The notes beneath the pieces were generated by a model. That model was not told the origin of the DNA. It ran no database searches and saw only the letters and a list, made by a program, of their open reading frames with translations. Positions 42,000-55,600 of a stretch of 64,000 bases of DNA are shown here, in pieces. The DNA is taken from positions 124,001 to 188,000 of the forward strand of contig NW_027305509.1 in assembly GCF_039555335.1 (NCBI RefSeq), read 5' to 3'. The stretch comes from Amphiura filiformis. Lineage: Eukaryota > Echinodermata > Ophiuroidea > Amphilepidida > Amphiuridae. Positions within the stretch are counted from its first letter, which is position 1; every line of letters begins with the position of its first letter. A program made the position numbers and the translations under genes.

Positions 42000-43595
42000 C
42001 AAAATAAAACCCCAAACCCGCAACGCCATAAATAGATGATCATGAACCAGTCCAGCAAGGAGAGCCTTGGGAAGTGGAGCTGTACTGTTATGTGCCACGG
42101 TTCACGGTTTTTAAACAATAACTGTTTACGTATAAATGCATGATTGTTTGTGTTGAATCACAGTTCGCAGACAGTAATTTATTTCATATATTGAGATTTA
42201 CTGTGCCACCAAAAAATACGTAACAAAAGCGATCTTAACAAGTGGTGGTCATAAAAATACGGGAAATGTGGTAAATAGCCTATCTAAAAGCTTCTTTGAT
42301 TTTTTGTTTATGTTACTTCAATACTATATGTAGCCTAATACGATTTTCTTACTCTTGGAATTCTTGTATTGTTGTCCAATTATAACTTATCATATATTTT
42401 GTTTACAACCAAAATAAGTTTTCAAAATGCATCCCCGGCCTGTCGGAAGGGCCCCGGCCCTCGGCCTGCCAAATTATTAGTCAGGGGAACTATGTAATCC
42501 CGTGTGACGTTAATATTAGAACATACCACCTATATATCTAAATATGAAAATTAGGTACCAAAGTACATGAAAAACCATGTTGGCAATTCTTAAAGTGCTG
42601 CATATATAGGACAGCCATCTTGGATTTCAAAATGGCCGCCATTAAAATATTAACTTTGCTATATCTCTGGTTATGAATGTCATATCCCCTCTCCTTTGCA
42701 CATACCAAATTGTTGATAATACCAAAAAGACTAAAGCAGACCAATCAGTTTTTAACATATCAGAAACCATGTGCCAATTCATTTGTAATCATAAATCAAA
42801 CGACACCTACCACTAATCACTGTAGTTGATCGTAGCTGGCCTAAACTGGGTTTATATTAGAATACCCTCTATCACTTGTTACTGTAAACTGTACTCTACA
42901 TGGTACACCTGAGTACACGCCATGGCCATCCCCTAAATCAGGGAAGTACATATTTTATACTTAAACTTTAGCAACGGGCTCATAATGTTTAAAAACCAGA
43001 GAAATAAAACCATAGATATAAATTGATGAAATGTTATAGGATATTTTATAGATGGATCTCCTGAATAGATCATAGCACATCTTCTCTGTTCATAGTTATT
43101 AAATGGAAATTAGCAAACGGTTCATGGAGGAGGAAGCTTTTTGACCGTATTTAAAAGGTACCACATGAATGGGTACCAACACTCACTTGTCCTCCCCCTT
43201 TTGACTTTTCCAAAAAAATCGATTATGAATAGTTGGGACGAATACACAAATACATTTTTTTAATTATCTTTAACATCGATTTTCCTTTCCTTATGCAATA
43301 TCTTTATCTGTTCTTCTGCCTTTTCTGGCCCTCTACCGTATATTATTTCATGTATAACTTCCTCTCTTTAATTAGACCGTTTCATCTGTGCCCTTCTGTG
43401 ATAAATGACGCTCTATATTGAACACGTATATCTTAGTCCAATTGATTGGCGTTAGACCCTTTCATTTGTGTACTGCCATTTCTGGCGTTCTAGATTATAC
43501 ACGTATAGCTTCCTCCATTTAATTAGAGTTAGACCGTTGTATTTGAACTTTTCTGCCCTTTCTGGCGCTTTATGCATATAGCTGCCTCCATTTAA
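42000..43595. other. intergenic stretch without recognised gene
   Basis: AT-rich with a short GC-rich patch (CCCCGGCCTGTCGGAAGGGC near 42432). The tandem repeat at about 43290-43595 adjoins the tentative last RTK exon. Confidence 0.4.
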
Positions 43596-43670
43596 TTAGA
43601 CCGTTTCTTTGGTGTTCTTCTCCCACTTCTGACGTTCTAAATACACATAGCTTCCTTTGTTTAGGCCCTT
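43290..43670 (-). repeat. degenerate minisatellite overlapping the last RTK exon
   Basis: About four to five units of 75-95 bp, each with GACCGTTT or AGACCCTTTC, CTTCTGCC/CTGGCGTTCTA and TATAGCTTCCTCC. The tentative exon 20 is the first unit read on the minus strand. Confidence 0.55.
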
Positions 43671-43685
43671 CATTTTCAGATATCC
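43596..43685 (-). CDS. RTK exon 20, tentative last exon
   Basis: A strong acceptor (TGTTCCTTTGCAG) in phase 0 opens [20 protein letters not shown] and closes after 29 codons at TAA (43598-43596). GSYVYLE could be a tail tyrosine site. It falls in a degenerate tandem repeat, so another exon could end the gene. Confidence 0.4.
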   Translation of the reverse strand, partial: GYLKMKGLNKGSYVYLERQKWEKNTKETV

Positions 43686-46600
43686 CTGCAAAGGAACAGT
43701 AAAAAACTGCTGTCAACCTACATTAAAGTTGTTATGAAGGAAAAAAGACACGGTCAGTGGTGATTATTGTATACTGGCGAAAACAGACAACAGATTTTGT
43801 ATTACTTGTCAGCTATAGTGTTAGGCCAGCGCTTGGGCAATGTACCTTAATGACCTGGCCCACGTCGTTTTTTCCGGGCTAACCATCAATAGCCAAATGC
43901 GGGCCATACACGATCAATTTGATTGATCAATATTGGGTACCCTATAATGCTGGATTGGATACAAAATAATATTTCTCTTCAACTATTATTGAAGAGATCT
44001 AATCTAGTTTGATTTTATTGACGGTTGGGCAATAAAATAACTATTGACGTGTACCACTCTTGTATCTAGGGTCTATCAATCAAATTGAACGTGTATAAGC
44101 CGCATAACACTGCTTCACTCTGTGATGATGAACCAATGTTGGTTAACTAATCATTTTTATTTTCATTTGGCCCAACGTTGGCTTGCTGATGCCGACAGCT
44201 GCCGATGGTGCCGAACATTACCAACGTTGGCCCAACATTGTATTACTGACTGTATAGGACTACAAACCGCAAAGGAATTACGATACCCGTAATCCTTATT
44301 GTTCACCACTCTATATCCTAAACAAAGACGATGTCAGTACCCTTTAGCTCTGATTTATGACCTCAATTGTTGTAATTGGTTGATAATTATAGACACGTTG
44401 ATCTAAAAGAAAGTAACGGAATCAAAAGTTGCATATTTATGTTCTAATCAATGGAAAGCACGGCACTGGTTATCTTGTTCGAGGCCGCTTTGTGTACAAA
44501 TTGCAATGGAGCAAACTTCAACTTTACATCTTCCTTTGGCTTTTGGGTCATCGAGTCTTTATTTCGTGAACGATCTTAAATCTGGGGTCTTAAATCCGAG
44601 CTAAAATATGCAGTTATTGGCTGTGTTTTCTAATTATTATCTGTTTTTGTTTAGGATATGCATGGCAAAAATCACTGGTGTTTTTTTTAGCTGTCTGATT
44701 AATTACATACAAACAGAGAGACAAACAGAACGAAGAAAAGATAAACATACGTTAGCATCAGCCTTCATGATTTCAAGCTGTGTCCGTATATCGTGGAAAT
44801 CGGGCCTTCTCTTGGGATTATCATTCCAGCACTTCAGCATAAAATTGTATCTGAAAGATAAGACCAATAGAAAACTCGTTATTCAAAAAATCGGAATAAA
44901 AAACAGGTAATGTACGAAAAAGCTTGACTGCAAATATTAACATCCAAGCACAATGTTTTTACTATTGTATCCCTTTATTGTCGTAAAGTAAGGTAATCCC
45001 ATTGGTTTGTCAATAAAATGGTAGAAGCTTTGTCTCGCTCTTCCTCCCATTCCCTGGTATCTCTCCCCCTCTTTTCCATGGTTCTCTTTCTCCCGTTCTC
45101 TGCCACAAATGGCGTCATATGTAAGACATGTCTTGGCAATAGACGTGTCTTGAACAATAGAAATAAAAGAAAATAGAACCAATAAAAACATAATCTAAGA
45201 CACAAAGACACGTCTTCCTGCCGGACATGTCTCCCAATTGATGACAAAAGACACGTCTCAGAAACCCGAAGTGTCTTGTGTTTTGCAAAGAGACGTTACA
45301 TTTGAACATATCTTGTACAGAGACATGACTTTGTGTCTAAATAGATACATGTCTCCGAATTGATGACACATAAAGTGTCTTTTGCCAAGATACCATTTTT
45401 ACAGTGTATCCTTGTCTCCCACTCTACTGTAGCGTGTGATCTAGATTCCCTCAAACAAGGGGATATACCATATAGTTGAATTCATAGTCACACGCAAATA
45501 CATGAAATTGAACCGGAGTAGCTTTTGGCGGGAAAAGGTCATCAAACTTTACATTATGATCAAATTTATACAAACTTGCTCAAATTATGATTAAAACCAT
45601 ATTAATGTATTCAAGGATTCATAACATGTATGGTAATATAGCAGTCCCCTCCCCTGAACTCCTAACCCTATGTAGCTCAAATTCTATATACTCACATAGC
45701 ATCGTTGCAGTGGTCCGGTTTATCCAGACGTTCTCCATCGCATACCATCTTTACCACCTGTTTAGCATTCATTCCTGCGTAAGGATGAGCACCTGTTATG
45801 TTGTCAAATGAATAGATAAAGATTGTTGGCTATAGACCAATCCAATTTCACGCATTCCTACACCTCATTGGCAGCAATAGTTGGGTCCCCCTTAGGTCTA
45901 TCCCACCTAAACTATGAAATGATGTGGCCTTGGCGGGGATATTAAACTGCATTCTATCACCCGTGTTACACGTAGACAAAAGAATGATGAAAGTTTACAA
46001 TACAATACAATTTAACAACATCAGTTTGGTGCAGACGGGACCCAGTAATGGACGACTGAATTCTGACCATCACTTGGCTCGTCGGATTCGTCTAAAGATC
46101 AATCCAAAGTGCCAAGTGATGGTCGGAATTCATTTGGGTGGGATTGGTACCAATGTGTGGAATGCGCGAAATTGAATTCGTCTATAATAGGTGACAAATA
46201 TTGCACTGCAAAAAATGTGTTTGTAAATATGTTTACAATTTAACAAAATTTCAAACATCATGTGTGTGTTTAATTCCAAAATAAACTTTGCTTATATGTT
46301 TTGTGCTACTCCCCCATTGGATGTTGTGTCATATTTTCCCTGTTTTTAATTTTGAAAAAAGGCCATCAATTTTCTAAGCATTATTTGACATAAAATCAAT
46401 TTAAAAAAATAAAGTGTTTGCAAACTCACCCATAGTTACTATTTCCCATAGAACTATACCGAAGGACCATGACATTGGGTCTTCGATTAAGATGTTTGCA
46501 AACTCACCCATAGTAACTAGTTCCCATAGAACTATACCGAAGGACCAGACGTCCGTCTTAATTGAATACTTGTTGTCTTTGATGGATTCAGGAGCTAGCC

Positions 46601-49600
46601 AACGGACAGGTACTCGACTCTGAAACGAAATTGACCATAACAAAATATCAATGAGTACCTTATCAATATGACCTTACGTGTATGGCAAGCCAAAAGCCCC
46701 ATTACGTATTGCGACAACGCGTTGCTTTCGAAAGCAACGCGTTGCTAAGCCAGCCAATAGAAATAGAGCTTTTAGCAACGCGTTGCTTTCACAAGCAACG
46801 CGTTGCTTTCCCAAAGCAACGCGTTGCTTACATACTCAACTCAGGGGCGCCCAAGCCGAGTTTTTGATTAGCCAATCATATCGGCGCTTTGAAGAGCTGT
46901 TGGTTATGTCCTTCCCGCCTTAGTGGTACTAGTTGTTACATGTTTTGTGTTTTGCGTGTATCACACTATAATTGGACACTCAATTGTATGTAGACCTAAA
47001 TACTCAGTCTGAGAAATTCCTTGAGCAACAATATTAATTTGTTCATATCATAAAACGAAATCCATTTCAGGCGTAAAATTTCACAGATATTATGAGAACA
47101 ATATATAAGCTTATAAAGAGTTTCTTGCATGCTTGTGTGTATCCTGTAAGAGTCGCTGTGATTGGTTGTCGCCACAAGACGTAAAGAATGACAACAACGT
47201 GTTGTTTGCGAAAGCAACGCGTTGCTTTCAGAAGGCGAAAGCAACGCGTTGCTTTGGGGAAAGCAACGTGTTGCTAAAAGCTCTATATCTATTGGCTGGC
47301 TTAGCAACGCGTTGCTTTCGAAAGCAACGCGTTGTCGCAATACGTAATGGGCCTTTTAGCTTGCCATACACGTGTACGCTATGATTAAGCTCATCACACA
47401 TCTTGTATACCCTGATTTGAACAAAATAAGAAGTCGTTTTGAAAATGATCCACCTTTCAAGCTTCATCGGGCATAATGTTGTGATTGCCGGAGACTTTCT
47501 TTAAATAACCAATTTCACTTTCAAGTTGGGTTGATTGGATTTAATAACGAGATAATCTGCATCCTAAAGAAGATCGTCTTCATGATGTAGTTGAGGTTTA
47601 ATATGAGTATTTTGGAATTTACATGTATTTTCTGTTTGAATATATTTTGGAAAGTAATTGTCATTCACACCTCTTTAACTTACATCTACATCCTAAAGAA
47701 GATATTTTGGAAAGACTTTGTCATTCACAAATACATCTTTAAACTTACATCGGATTTCATCTCATATTGGTGCTTTGTTTCCATGTCTCTCGCTAACCCA
47801 AAATCGCTGAGTTTACACACATTTTCCTTACCAAGTAAAATATTTCTTGTCGCCAAGTCTCGATGAACGCACTTTATGAGCAACAAAAACAAAAGGATAT
47901 TATTTCAATGTCACATTTTGACATAACTAGGTTACGTTTACATTCGCTATTTCTACAGATTTATTAAGAAATGCATGAAACAACCTTAGGTTTAATTTTA
48001 AATTTAATTTCGTCACCTAAAATACTATAACATATAGATGATAATTATCTTGAGAGATAATATATCAAAAGACAATGTAGTATTAAGATTTAAAGTTGTA
48101 TGCCCTCTGAGCCTTTCGGAAATGGCGCAAATGCCCTTTGTATTGTATTGTATTGTATTGTATTGTATTGTATTGTATTGTATTGTATTGTATCGTCGAT
48201 GATTAGAAAAATCATAAAATAAAATACTGAATAATGTGTATGGACATTCTTAGCAATAGCTTACATTTTTGGAAGATATATATTCCATTCCTTTAGAAAC
48301 ATCGAAAGCAAATCCTATTATTTCCTTCGGTTGTAGCACCTGTTCCCCCGGTTCCTTTCTTATGGAATGTAGATATTCACGTAAGTTTCCGTTTGGTGCG
48401 TACTCTAGCACAAGGTAGTAAGGTTCTGAAAAGAAGAGTGTTGGAGTTCGAAACACGACCTTGGTTGAAGCTCTTTCTTAAACTAAAATTACTTAAACTT
48501 ATTAGTTGCAAAAGCTGAATAACATTGATAAAACGTTTTTGTAGTTGTGATTTGTTTTAGTTTATGTTGTTACCCTTTATGCTGCATAATGTTTGTCATA
48601 ATGTTATTCTTGTCACCAACCCAATAAACACACAACTTTTTACAGAAAACGTTTTATTGGCGTTTTAATAACGTTCCAAAAACATTTTTGAAACTTAATG
48701 CAAAACATTCTAACATGATATTTAAGACGTTCATGAAAGTTCATCTGTGTTGGTATAAATCATGATTTCGATTTAAACGTTTGATCCAAACACGAAGAAA
48801 TAATTCCTCACTCGCTGATGAAAGATGGAGTACCATCTGAAAATTCCGAGGTAGAAATTATTTCTTTGTGTTTGGATCAAAAGTTTAAATCAAAATCATG
48901 TTATTTAAGAGTTGACAAAATATTTTGCAAAAAATGTTTGCAAAATATAATTACAAAAATATTTAGACAACAATTTTAAATGTTGTTTTATGTTTTTTCA
49001 TACAAAAACCTTTTAAGAACGTTTTCACGACCTTTATATAACTGTTATTAAAACGATGATTGACTTCTTATTTCAATGATAGGTTGATAACATCTTTGAG
49101 AAATATTATTATGAATAAGAGAATAAAGGTAGAATTTACTCCTATTTTTTCTATCACCGGTACTTTGAATAGATCAGTCATGTTATCAATATGTGACCTG
49201 CTCTCCCACGAAATGAGTGTAAAATCGTAAGTTGGTAGGTTCAAGACCTTCTGGCCGCTGGGTTGTTCTTTGTTTGACCCGCACCTGTGCAATCCAGTAG
49301 TATGTCCTTTTTGTTAATCCCATTTACAAAGGACATACTACTGGTTTGAAGACTGTCCAATTCACAGAGGCACACTACTAGCATGTACAGTTAAGTGTCA
49401 AACAAAGATCATCAACTCAGCAGCCAGGAAGTCTCAGAGCTATCAACTTGCGAATTTACGCTCATTCCGTGGGAGCAGGTCACATAATGCAATCCGTTCG
49501 AGCAGGAACCAATCAAGTTGCATGAAACCTTGAATACTTACCTTTGTCCGTGCAGCAGCCAATGAAGCCAATGATGTTTGGATGCGGATCTAAGGATTGC

Positions 49601-52600
49601 AAAAACTTCAATTCTTTCATGAAATCACTGGACTGTTCTTTTGAATCTGAAACAAAACGGTACGCGAAGGTTGAATGCTGAGGTAAATGTGTCAGCAGAA
49701 TAACTTTTTTCTGTTTTATATTACTATATATTCATTCTTACAAAGCAGATAAATCCAGATTAGACAGTTGTTGGTACCCACAACAAAACATAGTAGCTGT
49801 GTGTTATCATAAGGGAACTAGCAACAAACTCTTTGTCGCTGCTAAATATATACACGTTTCATATTAACAGATAATTATGTTAAATTTACATTCGCACAAA
49901 ATCTTGTGCAAAAGTAGATGTCTGTCTAATCTAGCAATATGATACCAAGTTTACTCTGTATGCCACTAGGGTGTTTTTTTTTCAGCTATCATTATTTATT
50001 AGTTTCAGTCACTTAGGCCCTTCGCACTTGATTATTAGTTCCTGTTTACCGCCCGCGTCCAAAATTGAAAATCTCAAAATAATTATTTTATTTTTATTTC
50101 TAATTTTCTCCTTTAAAATAACTTTCAACTACTTCTACTTGCCATTTTCTGACTTTAATAATATCAACAATAATGATGAATGAACAAAGAGTACAACTCC
50201 ACCTTCACTTATTTATAAAAGCAAATATTGTTGTGACATAATTAAATGCCCGCTCTAGTCAAAACGAGTCAATAGTTGCTTGTAATAATTCAAACTAAAT
50301 AAAGAAATAATTAATAATTAATAATTAAAAGTCACCTCGTCCCTTTTTCAAAATCTTCAACAGGAAACTAATAATCAAGTGCAAAGGGCCTTATCCTATT
50401 CAATGAAGACGTATTCTTTACCTTTCAATACTTTGACAGCCACGTGACTCAGTTCCCTATCCCGTCCAATATTACGTGCCGTTGCTAGGTACACCTCACC
50501 GAATGCTCCACTACCAATGACTTCGTGTAATCGTATCCGAGACCGTTGAATCTCACACTGTCGGCTTTCTGAGTCCAGTGTTGGTACCTCCTGATGGTAC
50601 AAGATTATAACACATTGTAATTAATAATTATTATCGATTTTTCAATATCTAAATCAAAATATTATTATTATATTCATTCTACAAATCATACACTTTGAAA
50701 ACTTGCTTAAAGTCATAATGTACGATCTTATAATATGAATTTGGTTAATTGTTTTCAAACCTGATTTTGTTGCATATTTGTAATGTTTACACATGTCACA
50801 ACTTGCACCTAAATGGAATCAGCCAAATTTGTGGTGTTTGTAGGTAAACAGAGCAAAGTTCGACATAAAGTCATAATTCAAGAAATTATGACTTTATGTC
50901 CGCCCATAGAACTGCGTGTTAAACGGCCAAAATAAGAAGCAGTGTTTCTTTCACGTTACCTCGTTATTTCAGCTCAAAATGGACAGAAACCATTCCCGAT
51001 CATTATTACTAGTTTTATTTCAGCATTTTGAGTATATAATGACAAATTCAAAATTTGAAGGAAATCGTACATTAAGCCTTTAATTTATTGTTGTTAATAA
51101 GTTATGTACGTTTTACAAAAGTGTTGTTGTTTCAGCCCTCTTTGCAACATAACTCAAGAACCACTGGATCTAGAAAGGTATATCTGTGATATTTGAATTC
51201 TTCTTCACACTCACTATAAAATGATCAATGCAATTTTTGCTCAAGCTCACTACCATTCGCAAGATGCTGTGAACTACCTAATTGCAACAGTTTAAAATAG
51301 TTGCTACTCTTAAACATTGGGCTACTCCAGTTGAAATCCATACACTCCCTATGGAAGACATGACCTTGATCTTCCACGCAGGGAGTGTAGATTTCAAATG
51401 GAGTCACCCATTCAGGTAACTCCTTTTGAAATTCACACTCCCTGTGTGGGAGGTTAAGGTCATGTCCTAGATAGGGGTGTATGGATTTCAACTGGAATAG
51501 CTCATTGTTACAGAACAAAGCACAACTTTCCTCAAGAAATAGCATCTTCCAATTAGCTTGTGTTTTATGTTTAGCGACGGTTTAAAAACTCGACCGCCGA
51601 TTGCCTGCCGTGTCCACCCAGTTCCGTCCGGTTGGAGCCGGTTTCTATTGTTCTAAACAATGGAATGATTCAACCGCCATCAACCGTAGGTCAACCGGCG
51701 GTCGAGTTTTGAAGCCGCCCCTTACAGGATTCTGTCGCGTTTTGTGCTTGACTTTCTCTCTAAATCCAATCTTCGAATTGTTTTGGAAGTAACAGGCATA
51801 CCAAGAAACATCCAATAATTGTACTGATTACCGCATCTGACAAGCCCTCGAAAACTATAAAACGCCCCATTGTGTTATATTGACTACAGTACAGAGGGGA
51901 GGTTTTAGATTTTGTTTACAGTGCAGAGCCGTTTGCCCTTGATCGGTCGCTACCAGCGCTCGGCGAATCGCACAAGACCACGGGTTATGTGGGCACAGTT
52001 TATAGTAGGATGGAATTCAACCGTAAGCAGAGCTCACTACGAATAAGATCCTGACGTGCTTCCTGTTTTCACAATTTTGGTCTAGATTTCTCGAAATTGT
52101 TTGCAGGCAACAAAAAGTCGTGAAAACAGCAATCATTATGTGTTTTCATATTTTAAATCAGAGAACCATTACAAGTTTGACGTCCTTCACTTTTTACTCC
52201 AAACAGGCACATTACATCACGTCAAGTAGCCTGACAGCTGTTTATCCGAACCTATGTATTAATAATATTAGATTCTACTAGATTCACTTACCCAGAGTTC
52301 GAATTGCGGATTACTTTGCCCCATTGGTGTAAGATAATCATTAGTAACTATCCCTTGTTGAGAGATGGTTCGACTTCTTTTGACTGACGCCTTCCTCTTC
52401 TTGTAACAACAGAATGCAGCTAAGATGAGGATGACTATGATGACGATACCAACACCGGCGATGATGAGGATATTAGTAGTGCTGAACCAGGTTGCTGTTG
52501 TTTGCTCTGAAAGGAATTTGAAATAAAAAGCAATGCCTTAAACAAATAGAGGAACAGAGCTAAAACACACCTACGTGCGCGGACATTCGAAGTGAGGACT

Positions 52601-55600
52601 TGTGATACACACGTGTGTATTGTGTGTCTGTCCCGGAATTCAAAGCGAGGACAATCTTGAGTTTCGCACCTTCAAAGTGAGGACATTTTATCATCTATCT
52701 CTAAGAAAGCCTAGCACATACAAAGAGATGAAATCGCCCATACCTCCCCTACAAAAAGACTGTCATCCAGTGCACCTATTTACAAAGCGATTTTGTGCTC
52801 GCTATGCCAAAAAGTCCTCACTTTGAATGTGGAAAATTATATCTTAAAACATTGAAACAGCAATAGTCACTTATAATGTGTGTCTTTAATCCCAAAGAAA
52901 TTGGTCCCATACAATATTCTAGTCACCAATCAATATCATACCAAATCAAAAACACAACAAAGACACAAAACAAAATTAAATAGAAACCTATTTTTGAATG
53001 TTACCTGAGCAATCATCTCCTTGATATCCCTGTGTGCATTCACACACGTATCGTCCATTGTTGTTGCCACATGAAGCCCCATTTTTACACTGAAGCTGCT
53101 GGCAAGATCCTATTATCATGGGTTCAGCTGTAATGAAAGATATGCAATTAATGATTCGTTCGTTGCACATTATCATAGATTATCTTGATAATATAATTCA
53201 GCAGGAACGATTTATTTGCAAAACCACAGATTCTTTCCAGGATTTTTGGCAAAACAGAAACACAGATTTTTTGTTCTGTAACCCGCCCTTCACGGTGTTT
53301 ACGATTTTCCATACACCTCAAGAGGCTGTACGTGTTTCCATACGTGACCTGCTACAACGAAATGAGAATAAAGTCGGAAGTTGGTAGTTTCAAGACGCCC
53401 TGGCTGCTGCGTTGGTGTTCTTTTTCACATGGCTCAAGGCAATAGTGTATGTCCTTTTTTGAATGGGGGCACAATAGGCCATTCACAAAAGGACATACTA
53501 CTGGCTTGTACAGGTGCATGACAAACAAAGAACATCATTACAGCAGCCAGGATGTCTCGAAACTACCAACTTCCGACTTTATTCTCATTTCGTTGTAGCA
53601 GGTCACATATCTGCAGTCAAAAATCTTACCTGTAGATGTACCTAGAGGTTTTCCTAATGTGCCAAGTTATGAAGTAAGGAATCCTAAGAAGCTGATGAGC
53701 TTGCGATTATGTGATATGTTTTAGATAGCATCTTCCAATAAATAGCAGCCTCTCTTGAGCAAAGTGGGGCTGTTGCAAATTGACAAAATTTTCTGATTTA
53801 TATGCAATGCCTTGTCGAATATTATGAAGCAGTAAAGTGATTTATTTTGATAGAACAAAGAAAATATTTGTGTCAATCATTGCTAATACTAAATAATTCA
53901 ATATAATAATTTGTTTAATCTATCTCAAATCAAAACGAAAGTAATAAAATGATGAAATTGAAACTCAGCCCCGATACGGAGAGATTGTTCCCATCTTGTC
54001 AGAAGGTCGGTCTATCTTCTTTTGTTTAATTACACGAAAGGGCTCACAAATGATAGGCAAATAATATAACGTACTTGTTGGAGGTGGAGATTCGTCGTCA
54101 ATTATAGTCACAGTAACTGTATTTCTATTTTCATCAATGATTCCATGCCCTCTTGTCAGCTCCAAATTAAGAGAGAACATCTCTGCTCCCTCCGTTATGT
54201 TATCATCGTACACTGTTATAATGACTGATAATTTCTCAATATTAGGGAGGAACGTAAATTCTTGGATCGAATTGTCAAAATCAATCATTCCTTGGGCTGT
54301 TCCGGTTTGCAATGTTACACCTGTAGACAGAAAAATATGTTAAATGAGATTAGTCATGGATTTGATAATTAAGCAAGCTCAGTATGGTAATCATTAAGAC
54401 TTGACCACTTAGGGTGATACAAGTAACAAAGGTATTCCACGTCGAAAATGTTTTTTGGAAAATGTTGAAACTTTGTTGGTTTCGTTGGTTAGGTGTGGAG
54501 TGGGTGGGTTGTGAATAAATCCAAGATGTGAACAATAGCCACTTCGATTGATATCCTATAAAATGGGCATCTAAAAAAAACTGCAGTGGTTTATAGAGCG
54601 ATACACACAGACATAAACCCACAAGTTTCAGCACATAATTCGCTGATCACTGTGGCCTAAGACACACCAAATAAACCATTTAGCAACAATCAGAGACTTG
54701 CAGCTAATAAGTGCATACCCTATACACACCAAAATTAACAGTCGCAGCCGCGATCAGCTCCCCGATTGAGCTAACGTATACTTATATATAATTTACAACC
54801 ATACATGTTTTAAAGCCTTAATGTACGATTTCCGTCAAAGTTTAATTTTGTTATTCTTTATTCAAAATGTTGAAATAATATATTAGTAATAACTGCCGGA
54901 AAAGGTTGCTGTCCATTTTAAGCTGAAATAACAAGGTAAAGTGAAAGAAACCCCACTGGTTATTTTGGCCATTTAATATGCAGTTCTTTTGGAGGACATA
55001 AAGTCATAATTTTTTTATATCGAAATTTTCTCTGTTGACCTACAAATACAACAAATTTGGCCAACTCCATTTAGGTGCAAGTTGGGACATGTGTAAACAT
55101 TACAAATATGCAGGTTTGAAAAAAATTTAACCAATTTCATATTGTATGATTGTACATTATGTCTTTAATGGCAATTACTTACGCCCAGATACAGTGTCAG
55201 CGAGTTCTCCTTGTCTGGTGATGATAATATCTTGAGAGCCATTTGCTTCATCAATAACATATTGTGTAGTTTCAAACCCGAACAAATCTGAGGGGGAAAG
55301 CCAGATACAAAGTACTTTTCAAACTTAACACATGTGTATAATGTGTACTATATATTATGTGCTAAATATAGGTTGGTACTTATTTTTAAATTCAAGGATA
55401 ATCTATCCTACTCATTATTTACGTTATTTAACTCTAACGCCCAGAGGGCTTTTTGTCGACTGGAAGGGAAAGAAGGAAGGAATAAAGAGAGAAAAATAAA
55501 ATAAAGAAGTTGTTTGTTCTTGGTGGGATTCGAACCCGAAACCCCTCGGATGCCAAACACTAGGTCGGCGACACTTAGCCACGGGTCTTTCGCTGGCCGG

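Noticed and set aside
46678-46923. Open frames rich in ATRCF repeats at 46.7-47.4 kb
   Set aside because: They read the GCAACGCGTTGC palindromes of a foldback element and occur on both strands.
48815-48842. Hammerhead-ribozyme-like core CTGATGA, small hairpin, GAAA
   Set aside because: There is an extra unpaired A before stem II, and no stem I hairpin or cleavage triplet in the required position; the stretch is explained as the loop of a foldback.
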